Origin: an uncultured Lachnospiraceae bacterium
GTDB taxonomy: Bacteria; Bacillota; Clostridia; Lachnospirales; Lachnospiraceae
Length of the DNA stretch: 64,000 nt
Assembly (NCBI GenBank): GCA_947243855.1
Contig: CAMXIK010000012.1
Coordinates: forward strand, 37,582 to 101,581
Direction: 5' to 3'
Positions 9,054 through 18,430 of this stretch are shown here, in pieces (the stretch's first letter is position 1; every line of letters begins with the position of its first letter). A program made the translations under genes and the position numbers. The notes under the pieces are model-generated. The model was not told the origin of the DNA and searched no databases. It saw nothing but the letters and a program-made list of their open reading frames with translations.

Positions 9054-9584
9054 TCAACCCTTAAATTCCCGGTATTTCTTTTGCTTAAAGCTGATAAAAT
9101 ACAAATCCTTCTCCTTGTAGACAAACAAAAGCAGAAAAAGCAGGATCACGGCGGAAACCGCCGCATAAATGTCCGCTATATTAAAAATCGGGAAATTGAT
9201 CCGCACAAAATAGATAAAATCCACCACATAATCATAACGCACGCGGTCTATCATATTGCCAATGGAGCCGGCCACGATCAGGCTGAACAAAAAATGCAGA
9301 ATCGTGTATTTTTTATGATCCGGCAGTTTCAAAAGCACATAGCCGACCGCCGCCAAAATCACAATCGCCACAAAGACAAAGAATATCTTCTGATTGGGAA
9401 GCACGCCGAAAGCCGCTCCCTGATTTTCCAGATAGTTAAGCTCCAGAATTCCGTTGATCAGATTGTAGGCCGGTTTATCCTTCAAAAAAACCACGGCCCA
9501 ATGCTTGGTGTACTGGTCAAAAAATATCAAGCCCGCAATCATCAAAAGATCCAGAAGCAGAAAAAATTTTTTCTTTACGCTCAT
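9054..9584 (-). CDS. lspA: Lipoprotein signal peptidase (signal peptidase II)
   Basis: FDQYTKHWAV, NQGAAFG, GNMIDR, VDFIYF...FNIADIY motifs. Confidence 0.93.
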   Translation of the reverse strand: MSVKKKFFLLLDLLMIAGLIFFDQYTKHWAVVFLKDKPAYNLINGILELNYLENQGAAFGVLPNQKIFFVFVAIVILAAVGYVLLKLPDHKKYTILHFLFSLIVAGSIGNMIDRVRYDYVVDFIYFVRINFPIFNIADIYAAVSAVILLFLLLFVYKEKDLYFISFKQKKYREFKG

Positions 9585-10690
9585 TCCTTCCTATCCTCTT
9601 CGCTGAAACAAATTTCTTTCACAGCCAGAATGATTTCCTCATCAGTGACGGTTCTGTCCACAAAAGCCTTACCCACTTTTTTTAGCAGTACAAACTTAAT
9701 CTGCCCGCCGTCCATTTTTTTATCCGACTTGGTGAGTGCAAGAATTTCCTCCGGATCAATATCGTCGATGCTGATCGGCAGGTTAAAAGGCACAAACATA
9801 TCCCGTACCTCGTAATACTCCTCCATGGAAATATTCTCGCGCTTCCATGCAATGTAAGCCGCCGCTACCATGCCGAGCGCGATACATTCCCCGTGCAGCA
9901 TCTCAAAATGTTTTGCTTTCTCAATCGCGTGTCCGATGGTGTGTCCGAAATTTAAAAGCGCCCGGTCTCCCTGCTCCTTCGGGTCTTTCTCCACCACGAG
10001 CTTCTTGACGCCGCAGCTTCGCATCACCATCTCCTCGCAGACATCCATATCCCGGTCGTGGATCTCATACATATGATCCAAAAGCCACTCGTAAAAAGCG
10101 GCGTCCTTAATCAGGCCGTGTTTCATCACTTCGGCAAAGCCAGCGTAAAACTGCCTGTCGTCCAGTTCTTTGAGAACGCCAACATTCATATAAACCAGCT
10201 TTGGCATATAAAACGCGCCCACCATATTTTTGTAGCCGTCGAAGTCCACACCCGTCTTACCGCCGATACTGCTGTCCGACTGGGCGATCAGGGTCGTGGG
10301 AATCTGTACAAAGTCGATTCCCCGCAGATAAGTGGCCGCCGCATAGCCGGTAACGTCTCCCACCACGCCGCCGCCCAACGCCACAAGCAGGTCTTTTCTG
10401 TCAAACTTCTCCTCAATCAAATGTTGATAGATCTTTTTCACCGTGTCTAACGTCTTATGCTCTTCCCCCGCCGGAAAAGCGTGCAGAATCGCCTTTTTAC
10501 AACAGCCGGAGAGAATATTTTTTACTTCCTCCCCGAAAAGACGCTCCGTGTTACTGTCACAGATCACAGCCACCTTGCGCTCCTGCGTTTCAAAAGCCGA
10601 AAGCTCGTCGGCAAGCAGACTGAAATCTCTTGCAAATACAATGTCATAGCAAGGTTTTTTCTCATAATTAATCGTCATTCGATTCGCCAT
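9581..10690 (-). CDS. aroB: 3-dehydroquinate synthase
   Basis: GGGVVGDVTGYAAATYLRGIDFVQIPTTLIAQSDSSIGGKTGVD; LLNFGHTIGHAIE. Confidence 0.95.
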   Translation of the reverse strand: MANRMTINYEKKPCYDIVFARDFSLLADELSAFETQERKVAVICDSNTERLFGEEVKNILSGCCKKAILHAFPAGEEHKTLDTVKKIYQHLIEEKFDRKDLLVALGGGVVGDVTGYAAATYLRGIDFVQIPTTLIAQSDSSIGGKTGVDFDGYKNMVGAFYMPKLVYMNVGVLKELDDRQFYAGFAEVMKHGLIKDAAFYEWLLDHMYEIHDRDMDVCEEMVMRSCGVKKLVVEKDPKEQGDRALLNFGHTIGHAIEKAKHFEMLHGECIALGMVAAAYIAWKRENISMEEYYEVRDMFVPFNLPISIDDIDPEEILALTKSDKKMDGGQIKFVLLKKVGKAFVDRTVTDEEIILAVKEICFSEEDRKE

Positions 10691-10716
10691 GGTTTCTTCT
10701 CCTGTGTTTTGTTTAA

Positions 10717-10752
10717 AATGAAAAGACAGGGGTTTTTCCCCTGCCCTTTTTA
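10717..10752 (-). terminator. Rho-independent terminator downstream of sepF
   Basis: Minus strand AAAAGGGCAGGGGAAAAACCCCTGTCTTTT. Confidence 0.75.
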
Positions 10753-11244
10753 AAATCCGTTGTCAATCGGCACATCGAAGGAGCCGGACAGGATATCCTG
10801 AAAATCGCCGGATATATCCACGCTGGCCGGCGTAATAATGAAAATATAATGAGATATCTTCTGTAGATTACCCGACATCGCAAAGCAGGAACCAGATGTA
10901 AAATCAATAATCCTCTGTGCAATATCCACATCAAGTCCTTCCAGATTCAAAACCACCGTCCTATTTGCCAGAAGCGTTTCCGTAATCTCCCTCGCATCCT
11001 CTACCGTCGTCGGCTTGATCACACAGACCTCCATACCGGCTCCCATCTTTTTCGTCTGTCTAAGAGGCGTCACCTTCGGCGTCAGCTTCCGGACCTTGTC
11101 ATCCTCCCCGCCCTCCGAATCTTTCTGGGCGGCTGGCTTACGCGCTAATTCCGGCTCATCGTCATAGAAGTCATCATCGTAATATCCGTCGTCCTCTTCC
11201 TCGCTCAATTTCATGGCGCTTATAAACTTGTCCATAACACCCAT
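10750..11244 (-). CDS. sepF: Cell division protein SepF
   Basis: MGVMDKFISAMKL...; KPTTVEDAREITETLLANRTVVLNLEGLDVDIAQRIIDFTSGSCFAMSGN. Confidence 0.93.
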   Translation of the reverse strand: MGVMDKFISAMKLSEEEDDGYYDDDFYDDEPELARKPAAQKDSEGGEDDKVRKLTPKVTPLRQTKKMGAGMEVCVIKPTTVEDAREITETLLANRTVVLNLEGLDVDIAQRIIDFTSGSCFAMSGNLQKISHYIFIITPASVDISGDFQDILSGSFDVPIDNGF

Positions 11245-11282
11245 TATAAAATCCTCCATCTACACTTTGATTTTATGTAAAT

Positions 11283-11981
11283 TTAAATCGCCGTATATTC
11301 TCTCTCTCCAAATATGCCCGTACCGACTCTAATGTAAGTCGCACCCTCTGTTATCGCGACTTCATAGTCTCCGGTCATTCCCATCGAAAGTTCCTCCATA
11401 AAAACATTATCAATGTTTTTATGTATTATGTCAACATAAATTTGCTTTAATTTTTCGAAATATGGTCTATTTTCTTCCGAATCTTCTACATATGGTGCTA
11501 TTGTCATCAATCCCTTGACCCTAACATGGGGTAATTTTGCGATTTCCTCCACCAGTGAACGCACTTCCTCCACGGTCGTTCCAAACTTGCTCTCCTCCTC
11601 CGCCACATTCACTTCCACTAAAATATCAACCGTTATGTTTTTCTTGGCCGCCTCTTTCTCGATCTCCTGCGCCAGCCTGAGTGAGTCCACGCTGTGAATC
11701 AGAAACACTTTGTCCACAATATATTTCACTTTATTGCGCTGTAAATGCCCAATCATATGCCAACGGATATCTTTGGGCAGCGCCTCGTACTTGTTTACAA
11801 GCTCCTGCACCTTATTCTCCCCGAAATCGCGGCAGCCGTAACGATATGCTTCTTCCAGCGCAGCCAGAGGCTTCGTCTTGCTTACCGCAATCAGTTTCAC
11901 CTCTGAAACTTCCCGCCCGCAGGTTTGAATGGCTTTCTCCATGCGGCTTTTCACCGTATCCAAATTTTCCTTGATTCCCAT
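11283..11981 (-). CDS. YggS family PLP homeostasis protein
   Basis: VKLIAVSKTKP, FGENKVQEL, WHMIGHLQRNKVKYI, LSMGMTGDYEVAITEGATYIRVGTGIFGER. Confidence 0.95.
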   Translation of the reverse strand: MGIKENLDTVKSRMEKAIQTCGREVSEVKLIAVSKTKPLAALEEAYRYGCRDFGENKVQELVNKYEALPKDIRWHMIGHLQRNKVKYIVDKVFLIHSVDSLRLAQEIEKEAAKKNITVDILVEVNVAEEESKFGTTVEEVRSLVEEIAKLPHVRVKGLMTIAPYVEDSEENRPYFEKLKQIYVDIIHKNIDNVFMEELSMGMTGDYEVAITEGATYIRVGTGIFGEREYTAI

Positions 11982-11990
11982 TTTACCCTC

Positions 11991-13391
11991 TCACTCGTAG
12001 ATAAATTGATTGTCTTTTACCATTTCGGCGTTCAACACAATATAATCGTACACACTCAGGCCATAGTTCGTGTTGGACTTCACCACGGAATACTCTTCGT
12101 TGTCATACAATATACTGATCTGTTTAAAGTCCGCGTAGCCCTTATTGATATTGTATACCCCTTTCAGCGTGCCTGTTTTGTGTATGGCATATTTTTCTCC
12201 AGTCTCCGGCATCACGATATAGTTGTTGGCCCGGAGTGTGGAGTCGTCTAAATAGTATTCCGTCTCCGTCTCCTCATAAATCTCCGTCTCCACAAACTGG
12301 GTCGTCGCCTCGCCTTCCTCGTTGTAGGTTTCCAGAAGCACGCCGTCGTTGCCGTTCGGGCCGCCCTTTGTCACATAGGACTTTGGCACAATGAAAAACT
12401 CCTTTGTCACAATGGCCGAATTGGGTATCTTAAGCCCAGTCTCTTCATCCAGCAAAAGCTCTATGTCAATAAACCGGTCCGTACAAAAGGTAATCATGGA
12501 GTTGGTAAAGGTGAGGGACACAAAAGTGTCTCCGGCCTCGTTTGTATAGGAAGCCGCCTGTCCCCATGCCGTATATTGGTTTTTCAGGAAGCGCACCTCC
12601 ACATACCCTTTCTCCTCATTTACAAGCCGGTCCGCCAGCTCCTTATCCGCCTGAATAACAATAGACCAGTCCTCCCCCGTGGCCAGCTTATAGACCGGAT
12701 CGCCTGCGGCAACCAGCCCATTATTGACCATATAGTTCCGTTCGTAGGCTTCTTCGTCAAAAAGTTCCGCCGTCATGTCCTCTAGCTTCAAATGTTCGTA
12801 CCCGTCCGTGGAATAGAGCACGATACCGCTGTTTGCCGCGCGGCGGTAATTGATCAGCACTGTGCCGGAGGCGTCGTTTAAGGCGTCCGCATTCTCTAAA
12901 ATATTATAGTTTGCCAGCTTGAGCGCCATGCTCTCCATGTTATGACGGAAATTATAGACCTCGTCAAACTGTTTCCGGTCAAAACCGTGCACAAAAGCAG
13001 TAATATCCGTCTTAATCTGGGCGAGATCGCTGTCGGAAAGAGAGTTCTCCCCGTTGGCTCCCGCCTTGATGTAATCGGACAGCCGCCCGGTTTCATCCAC
13101 CGTATAGACCAGATCGCCAACCGCCGTGCGTTCTCCTTCGCGGGCAAAATAATTCACGTAACCGGCGTCCTGCCCGGTCACAACTTCCTCCTGTCGCAGC
13201 GCGATCCCCCTATAGATGCTGTTTGAGGTAAGCGACCCTTCCTGCACGCTGTACCGGACGATATGCTCTGTCCTGAAATACATGACCACACAGATCACCA
13301 CATAGACAAGAATGACCGCAAAAACCATCATGCCGATGTTCAGATTGATCGGCTTCCTGTATTTAGTTATCTTATTCCGGTTATCCGCCAA
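11991..13391 (-). CDS. HlyD-like membrane fusion/adaptor family protein
   Basis: 466 aa; single N-terminal TM followed by biotinyl-lipoyl-like region (GYVNYFAREGERTAVGDLVYTVD) and a C-terminal beta domain. Confidence 0.75.
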   Translation of the reverse strand: MADNRNKITKYRKPINLNIGMMVFAVILVYVVICVVMYFRTEHIVRYSVQEGSLTSNSIYRGIALRQEEVVTGQDAGYVNYFAREGERTAVGDLVYTVDETGRLSDYIKAGANGENSLSDSDLAQIKTDITAFVHGFDRKQFDEVYNFRHNMESMALKLANYNILENADALNDASGTVLINYRRAANSGIVLYSTDGYEHLKLEDMTAELFDEEAYERNYMVNNGLVAAGDPVYKLATGEDWSIVIQADKELADRLVNEEKGYVEVRFLKNQYTAWGQAASYTNEAGDTFVSLTFTNSMITFCTDRFIDIELLLDEETGLKIPNSAIVTKEFFIVPKSYVTKGGPNGNDGVLLETYNEEGEATTQFVETEIYEETETEYYLDDSTLRANNYIVMPETGEKYAIHKTGTLKGVYNINKGYADFKQISILYDNEEYSVVKSNTNYGLSVYDYIVLNAEMVKDNQFIYE

Positions 13392-13427
13392 CTAAAAACC
13401 TCCTGTATCTATGCGGGCCTGCGCAAA

Positions 13428-13459
13428 GAAAACCCCGGAAGCGTCCTCCGAGGTTTTAT
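13428..13459 (-). terminator. Rho-independent terminator
   Basis: Minus strand AAAACCTCGGAGGACGCTTCCGGGGTTTT downstream of the gene at 13490-13909. Confidence 0.7.
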
Positions 13460-13489
13460 GGCATTGTCTCTATATAGATTATGTACATA

Positions 13490-13909
13490 TCAGAGGGATA
13501 CAATTACATTTTTACGCATGCTCTCCGGAAGCTCACTCTCGTCACGAGATACGCTGATCACAAAATCCACATGAAACTTCTCGCTGATCTTCTCAATCTT
13601 AGCGACAACTTTCTCCAGTTCGTCCGCCTCCATACATGCGATTTTCATAAAGCTGTCAAAATACATCTGCTGTAAATCATGGTCCTGAGAGATAATACCG
13701 CATACAAAACCGATAAACTCATCGCTGTCCGTCACCAGATACTCCGATACGTCAATGAGCCTGATCTTATTATTCAGCTCAAACATATGTTTCGTACTCT
13801 TGTCCAGATACACGACATTGCCCTGTACATCCTTAATCTCCGTGTTTACTCTATCCAGTAAATGCTTGGTCTTACCCTTTCCTTCCCTTCCTACAATAAA
13901 CTGAACCAT
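13490..13909 (-). CDS. Small P-loop protein, unknown function
   Basis: 139 aa with N-terminal Walker A-like GREGKGKT. Confidence 0.7.
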   Translation of the reverse strand: MVQFIVGREGKGKTKHLLDRVNTEIKDVQGNVVYLDKSTKHMFELNNKIRLIDVSEYLVTDSDEFIGFVCGIISQDHDLQQMYFDSFMKIACMEADELEKVVAKIEKISEKFHVDFVISVSRDESELPESMRKNVIVSL

Positions 13910-13987
13910 GTCGATACCCTCCTAGTGTAAAATATTAAACTACCCTGATCTCAATTATACAGGAAATCCCTTGAAAAAACAACTACC

Positions 13988-15037
13988 TTATTTGATGATG
14001 GAAAGCAAATCCCCCATATCGGAATATAGTCCCTCCCGTGACTCGTCTTTCAATATCACGGATATGTAAGAAGCCCCGTTACTGCTTCTGGACAGTAGAA
14101 TCAAACAATGCCCCGCCGCGTTGGTGGTTCCGGTTTTTCCTCCCACCACAGTCACATTTGCCGGCGCCTCATAAGTTCCCCGCAAAAAGAGGTTCGAATT
14201 TTCCATTTCCAATGACTTTTCGGAACCGTCGGACGCCGTATATACCGTGCTGTAGGAAGTCATCTGTATGATCTGGTTAAACAGCTCGTACTTTAACGCC
14301 TCCTGAAAAATCAAATAAAGGTCATAGGCCGTCACGTAATGCCCTTCCTCCGTAAGCCCGTTGGGATTCATAAAATGACAGTTTGTGGCGCCGATTTTCT
14401 GCGCCTCCTGATTCATGAGTTCCACAAAATGCTCCACGGTGCCCGGGCCTCCTACGGAAGCCGAAACCCCCTCCGCAATCAAAATAGCGGCGTCATTACC
14501 GGAATAAATCAGCAGCGCATGCACCGCCTGATCCATCGTCATCTTATCTCCCGGCTTCAAACCACAGAGCACTGCTCCCGATTCCTTAACAAGCACATTT
14601 TCTGAAGCTGTGTAAATATCGTCCGGCGAACCGTACTTTAAAGCCACAAGAGCCGTCATTACCTTCGTCAGACTGGCCGGATTCATCTGGTTATTGGCAT
14701 TTTTCGCATACAGCGTCTCCAAGTCCTTCGTGTTAAAGAGCGCGGCCGCGCCTACCTGCTGCAGATCGGGGCCGCCCGCCGTCACATCCTTGGGCGCCAC
14801 GCACAGCTCCTTCGCAAAAGGCTCTATGGTCTCCCGATTGGTAATGTTAAAAAGCTGATAGCTGCTGACATTCCCCTGCTCTTCGTACGCCATGTCATAC
14901 TTTGTGCCCCCGCAGCCCGTAAGAACAAGAGCCGCCGCAGCAGCCATCAAAGCGCACAATATTCGCTTTCTCGCCGAGGCTGCTGAAAGCAGTCCTCGTG
15001 ATCGAGCTTTGCTCGATCGGTTATTTATACATTTCAC
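13988..15037 (-). CDS. D-alanyl-D-alanine carboxypeptidase (S11 family), lipoprotein-type signal
   Basis: NPASLTKVMTALVAL (SxxK), SGNDAA (SxN), GGKTGTTNAAGHC (KTG); LVLTGCGG lipobox. Start uncertain: TTG at 15046 or GTG at 15037, because a repeat occupies the 5' end. Confidence 0.88.
   Translation of the reverse strand: MKCINNRSSKARSRGLLSAASARKRILCALMAAAAALVLTGCGGTKYDMAYEEQGNVSSYQLFNITNRETIEPFAKELCVAPKDVTAGGPDLQQVGAAALFNTKDLETLYAKNANNQMNPASLTKVMTALVALKYGSPDDIYTASENVLVKESGAVLCGLKPGDKMTMDQAVHALLIYSGNDAAILIAEGVSASVGGPGTVEHFVELMNQEAQKIGATNCHFMNPNGLTEEGHYVTAYDLYLIFQEALKYELFNQIIQMTSYSTVYTASDGSEKSLEMENSNLFLRGTYEAPANVTVVGGKTGTTNAAGHCLILLSRSSNGASYISVILKDESREGLYSDMGDLLSIIK
14973..15020 (-). repeat. 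Two-hairpin intergenic repeat, copy 1
   Basis: CCGATCGAGCAAAGCTCGATCACGAGGACTGCTTTCAGCAGCCTCGGC (minus strand), immediately after the mgsA stop; matches 16559-16607. Confidence 0.8.
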
Positions 15038-15458
15038 GCCACTCAAGGTCTCCTCTGTCGAGAGATTTGATCAAAAGCTCTGCGGACGCCAAATTCGTAG
15101 CGAGCGGAATATTATGCCTGTCACAGAGCATGACCACATTGTTTACATCCGGCTCATGGGACTTCGGGTAAAGCGGGTCCCTTAAAAAAATCACCAGATC
15201 GATCTGGTTGTGCTCAATCTGCGCGCCGATCTGCTGAGCGCCGCCCAAATGCCCCGCCAGATACTTGTGAATGGTCAGATTGGTCACTTCCTCGATCAGC
15301 CTTCCCGTCGTTCCCGTCGCATAAAGCTCGTTTTTACTCAAAATTCCCCGATACGCAATGCAGAAATTCTGCATCAGTTTTTTCTTTGCATCATGTGCGA
15401 TCAATGCGATATTCATTTTTGCTAACACCCCTGTCGTTTTTACATTGTAGTCGTACAT
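15021..15458 (-). CDS. mgsA: Methylglyoxal synthase
   Basis: MNIALIAHDAKKKLMQNFC, ATGTTGRLIEE, GHLGGAQQIGAQI, DLVIFLRDPL motifs; likely start at the internal MNIALIAHD. Confidence 0.93.
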   Translation of the reverse strand: MYDYNVKTTGVLAKMNIALIAHDAKKKLMQNFCIAYRGILSKNELYATGTTGRLIEEVTNLTIHKYLAGHLGGAQQIGAQIEHNQIDLVIFLRDPLYPKSHEPDVNNVVMLCDRHNIPLATNLASAELLIKSLDRGDLEWREMYK

Positions 15459-16536
15459 TCAGTACAAAACCAATTCCGATGTAGAGACTCACAAGCGAAG
15501 TGAGCCCGTAGCTTACAAACGGAAGCGGAATTCCCGTGTTCGGGCTTGCCCCGGTAGCCACCGCGATATTAAGCATGCCCTGAAAGCCGACCAACACTGC
15601 AACCCCCGCCGCTATGATTGTGCCGGCTAAATCTTTTGCCTTCCTAGCTACCATAATACATTCAATTGAGATGAAAATCAACAGCACAATTACAGTACAG
15701 CCCCCGACAAACCCAAATTCTTCCCCAATTACCGCATAAATAAAGTCCGTCTCCGCCTCTGAAATAAAATTTCCGTTTTTCACGGAACTGATCTCGTTGG
15801 TGTTGTAACCCTTGCCGTATAGCATACCGGAACCAATGGCCATTTCGGAATTGGTCTGCTGATAAGCCTCCGTGGTGGCGTATTCTTCCGGATAAAGCCA
15901 CGCTAAAATACGTCTCTGCTGGTATTCGTCAATAATCTGCTGATCCGGCTGTAAAATCAGCGTCAGCGTAATGACAAAGGCCGGCACCGCCACGGAAATC
16001 ACTAAAATCACGTATTTCCAGCTCACGCCGCCCACAAACATCACCACGCAGAACAACAGCACCACCATAATGCTGGTGGAGAGGTCCGGCTGTTTGAGAA
16101 TCAAATAAATCGACGGCACAAACAGCGCCACGCAGCTTCCAACAATTCGGAAGTTTCCCATCTCCTCCTTATGTTTCATGATAAACTGTGCATAAAATAA
16201 AATCAATAGAATCTTAGCCGTTTCGGAAGGCTGAAATTGAATGCCGAAAAGATTTAACCACCGCTGCGCGCCGCCGGCCTCAACGCCCGCCACCCGCACT
16301 AACCACAAAAGCGCAATATTTGCCGCATACATAATCCAGTAAAATTTCAGAATCACGGAATAATCAAACAGGGATATCACCAGCATCAGAAAAAAACCAA
16401 AAACTGCCCCTGCGGTCTGTCTTGACTGCAAAGATTCCTTGGCGCTGCCGATGGCCATAACGCCGATGGCGGTAATTGCCACCACCAAAATAATCAATTT
16501 AAAGTCATAATCCCTGATGTGATAATGTTTCAGCAT
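15391..16536 (-). CDS. rodA: SEDS family protein RodA/FtsW
   Basis: QPSETAKILLILFYAQF, KQPDLSTSIMV, DFIYAVIGEEFGF, GIPLPFVSYG; 381 aa. Confidence 0.9.
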   Translation of the reverse strand: MLKHYHIRDYDFKLIILVVAITAIGVMAIGSAKESLQSRQTAGAVFGFFLMLVISLFDYSVILKFYWIMYAANIALLWLVRVAGVEAGGAQRWLNLFGIQFQPSETAKILLILFYAQFIMKHKEEMGNFRIVGSCVALFVPSIYLILKQPDLSTSIMVVLLFCVVMFVGGVSWKYVILVISVAVPAFVITLTLILQPDQQIIDEYQQRRILAWLYPEEYATTEAYQQTNSEMAIGSGMLYGKGYNTNEISSVKNGNFISEAETDFIYAVIGEEFGFVGGCTVIVLLIFISIECIMVARKAKDLAGTIIAAGVAVLVGFQGMLNIAVATGASPNTGIPLPFVSYGLTSLVSLYIGIGFVLNVRLQCKNDRGVSKNEYRIDRT

Positions 16537-16558
16537 ATATCTTCCTTCATCCTGTTGT

Positions 16559-16607
16559 GCCGAGGCTGCCGCAGGCAGTCCTCGTGATTAAGCGAAGCTT
16601 AATCGGG
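16559..16607 (-). repeat. Two-hairpin intergenic repeat, copy 2
   Basis: CCCGATTAAGCTTCGCTTAATCACGAGGACTGCCTGCGGCAGCCTCGGC (minus strand), immediately after the minE stop; matches 14973-15020. Confidence 0.8.
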
Positions 16608-16871
16608 TCATTGTTTTAGATCCAAAATCGGTATATTCGCATAGAGCGTCGGATTTTTGATTCCATGCCCCTTGCCGCTCGTTTGTGTAATCTGTATCTC
16701 CATACTCTTGGCATCTATCTTCATGTACTTGGATATCACCTTAGCAATATCGTTTTTAATCATCTCCATCATCTCCTGAGAGCAGTTTACCCGATCGGAT
16801 ATAAGCAGAATCTTCAGCCTATCCTTCGCTATCTCTCTGGAGCTTCTCCGTTTTAGCAGATTTTTAAACAC
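16608..16871 (-). CDS. minE: Cell division topological specificity factor MinE
   Basis: AKDRLKILLISDR...MMEMIKNDIAKVISKYMKID; position next to minD. Confidence 0.92.
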   Translation of the reverse strand: MFKNLLKRRSSREIAKDRLKILLISDRVNCSQEMMEMIKNDIAKVISKYMKIDAKSMEIQITQTSGKGHGIKNPTLYANIPILDLKQ

Positions 16872-16882
16872 TCTGATCCCCC

Positions 16883-17674
16883 CTAACCTTTATGGAAAAT
16901 ACCCGTTACCTTGGTCCAAAACGAAACGTTCCTGTCAAAATCCATGAAAGGAACTTCCTCGCCCATCACCCGGAGGCAGATATTCTGGTATGCCTTTCCT
17001 GCAAGCGTATTGCTCCCGACTAACGGTTCGCCCTGATTTGTGGCGATCACCACATTCTCATCGTCCGGCACCCTTCCGATCAGCGGCAGTGACAGGATAT
17101 CCACCACATCCTCTGAGGACATCATATCGCCGCGCCTGATCATATCCTGTCTGATTCGGTTAATGATCAGATCCATCCTATGTATTTCATTGGCCTCCAA
17201 AAGACCGATGATCCTGTCCGCATCCCGGATCGCGGAAACCTCCGGGGTCGTCACCACAAGCGCCCTGTCCGCGCCTGCAATGGCATTCTGAAATCCCTGC
17301 TCGATGCCGGCGGGGCAATCCAGAATGATATAGTCAAACTGATCCCTTAGATGGCTGATCATGCGCACCATCTGGGAGGGATTCACCGCGCTCTTATCCT
17401 TTGTCTGGGCCGATGGCAGAAGAAACAGGGTCGGATAACGCTTGTCCCGTATAATCGCCTGTTTGATGCGGCAGTTTCCCTCCACCACATCCACCAGATT
17501 ATAGACAATCCGATTCTCCAGTCCCATCACCACATCGAGATTCCGAAGGCCGATATCCGTATCGATCAAAATGACCTTCTTTCCCATAGCCGCAAGACCT
17601 GTTCCGACGTTTGCTGAGGTGGTGGTCTTTCCCACCCCGCCTTTCCCTGACGTGACGACAATCACTTCACTCAT
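16883..17674 (-). CDS. minD: Septum site-determining ATPase MinD
   Basis: TSGKGGVGKTTTSANVGTGLAAMGKKVILIDTDIGLRNLDVVMGLENRIVYNLVDV. Confidence 0.96.
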   Translation of the reverse strand: MSEVIVVTSGKGGVGKTTTSANVGTGLAAMGKKVILIDTDIGLRNLDVVMGLENRIVYNLVDVVEGNCRIKQAIIRDKRYPTLFLLPSAQTKDKSAVNPSQMVRMISHLRDQFDYIILDCPAGIEQGFQNAIAGADRALVVTTPEVSAIRDADRIIGLLEANEIHRMDLIINRIRQDMIRRGDMMSSEDVVDILSLPLIGRVPDDENVVIATNQGEPLVGSNTLAGKAYQNICLRVMGEEVPFMDFDRNVSFWTKVTGIFHKG

Positions 17675-17718
17675 AGCAAGTCCTCCATCGATGAATTGTT
17701 ATCGTCCCCCAAATGATC

Positions 17719-18399
17719 TTAGAATGGCAAATCATTCAGTAATTCTTTGGTAATTGGCTCAATGATTACTCTGGCGTCGTTCACATAAGCAATTTTCGGC
17801 TGAATTTTCGGTTTAATCGACCATTTGCTCTGTTTCTCTGAAGTTTTATATTTGAAATCGCCTATTTTCAATTTTTCAGGCGACATTTCAAGCGCCACTA
17901 CAAAATGTCCCTCCTCGCCGTTTCCGCCGGCGTAGGCTTGTCCGTAGAGACCTCCCAGCACTACAATATCTTTGCTCGATATGATACAGGCGCCGGGATA
18001 CACGTCCCCCAACACGATAATGCTGTTTTCCGTCTCCAAAATCTGGCCGTCTTTTAAGGTTCCTTTGTAGAACTGCCCCGCGTTCTCCAGCACTTCCTGA
18101 TGGAAAGAAAACTGCTGCAAGGCCCGCACAAAATTGCGGTCCGTCTCCTTGTCCTTCCCCATAATACAGACAATGTTCAGTCTGGAATTGGCTGTGATCG
18201 TGTCTATGATCTGCCGCTCCTCCTGCTCGGAGAGTTCTCTCCCCTCGAAGGAAAGCACCATGCTCGCATCCTTAAAAAAGTTTGCGGACTCGCTGAACTT
18301 CATGGCAATCTCCTCCAAAAGCTGGGAAAAGGGAATCTCGCTGTCCAGAAAAATGGTAAGGCCGTTCGGAAAGCTCTTTATTATCACTGCGTTTTTCAT
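17719..18399 (-). CDS. minC: Septum site-determining protein MinC
   Basis: C-terminal GQILETENSIIVLGDVYPGACIISSKDIVVLGGLYGQAYAGG; start moved to MKNAVIIKSF. Confidence 0.92.
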   Translation of the reverse strand: MKNAVIIKSFPNGLTIFLDSEIPFSQLLEEIAMKFSESANFFKDASMVLSFEGRELSEQEERQIIDTITANSRLNIVCIMGKDKETDRNFVRALQQFSFHQEVLENAGQFYKGTLKDGQILETENSIIVLGDVYPGACIISSKDIVVLGGLYGQAYAGGNGEEGHFVVALEMSPEKLKIGDFKYKTSEKQSKWSIKPKIQPKIAYVNDARVIIEPITKELLNDLPF

Positions 18400-18430
18400 A
18401 CTCACACCTCTATCCTCACACCGTCCGCCG

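Noticed and set aside
9081-9815. 244 aa plus-strand ORF
   Set aside because: Antisense to lspA and aroB; His/Lys/Gln-rich composition expected from the complement of these genes.
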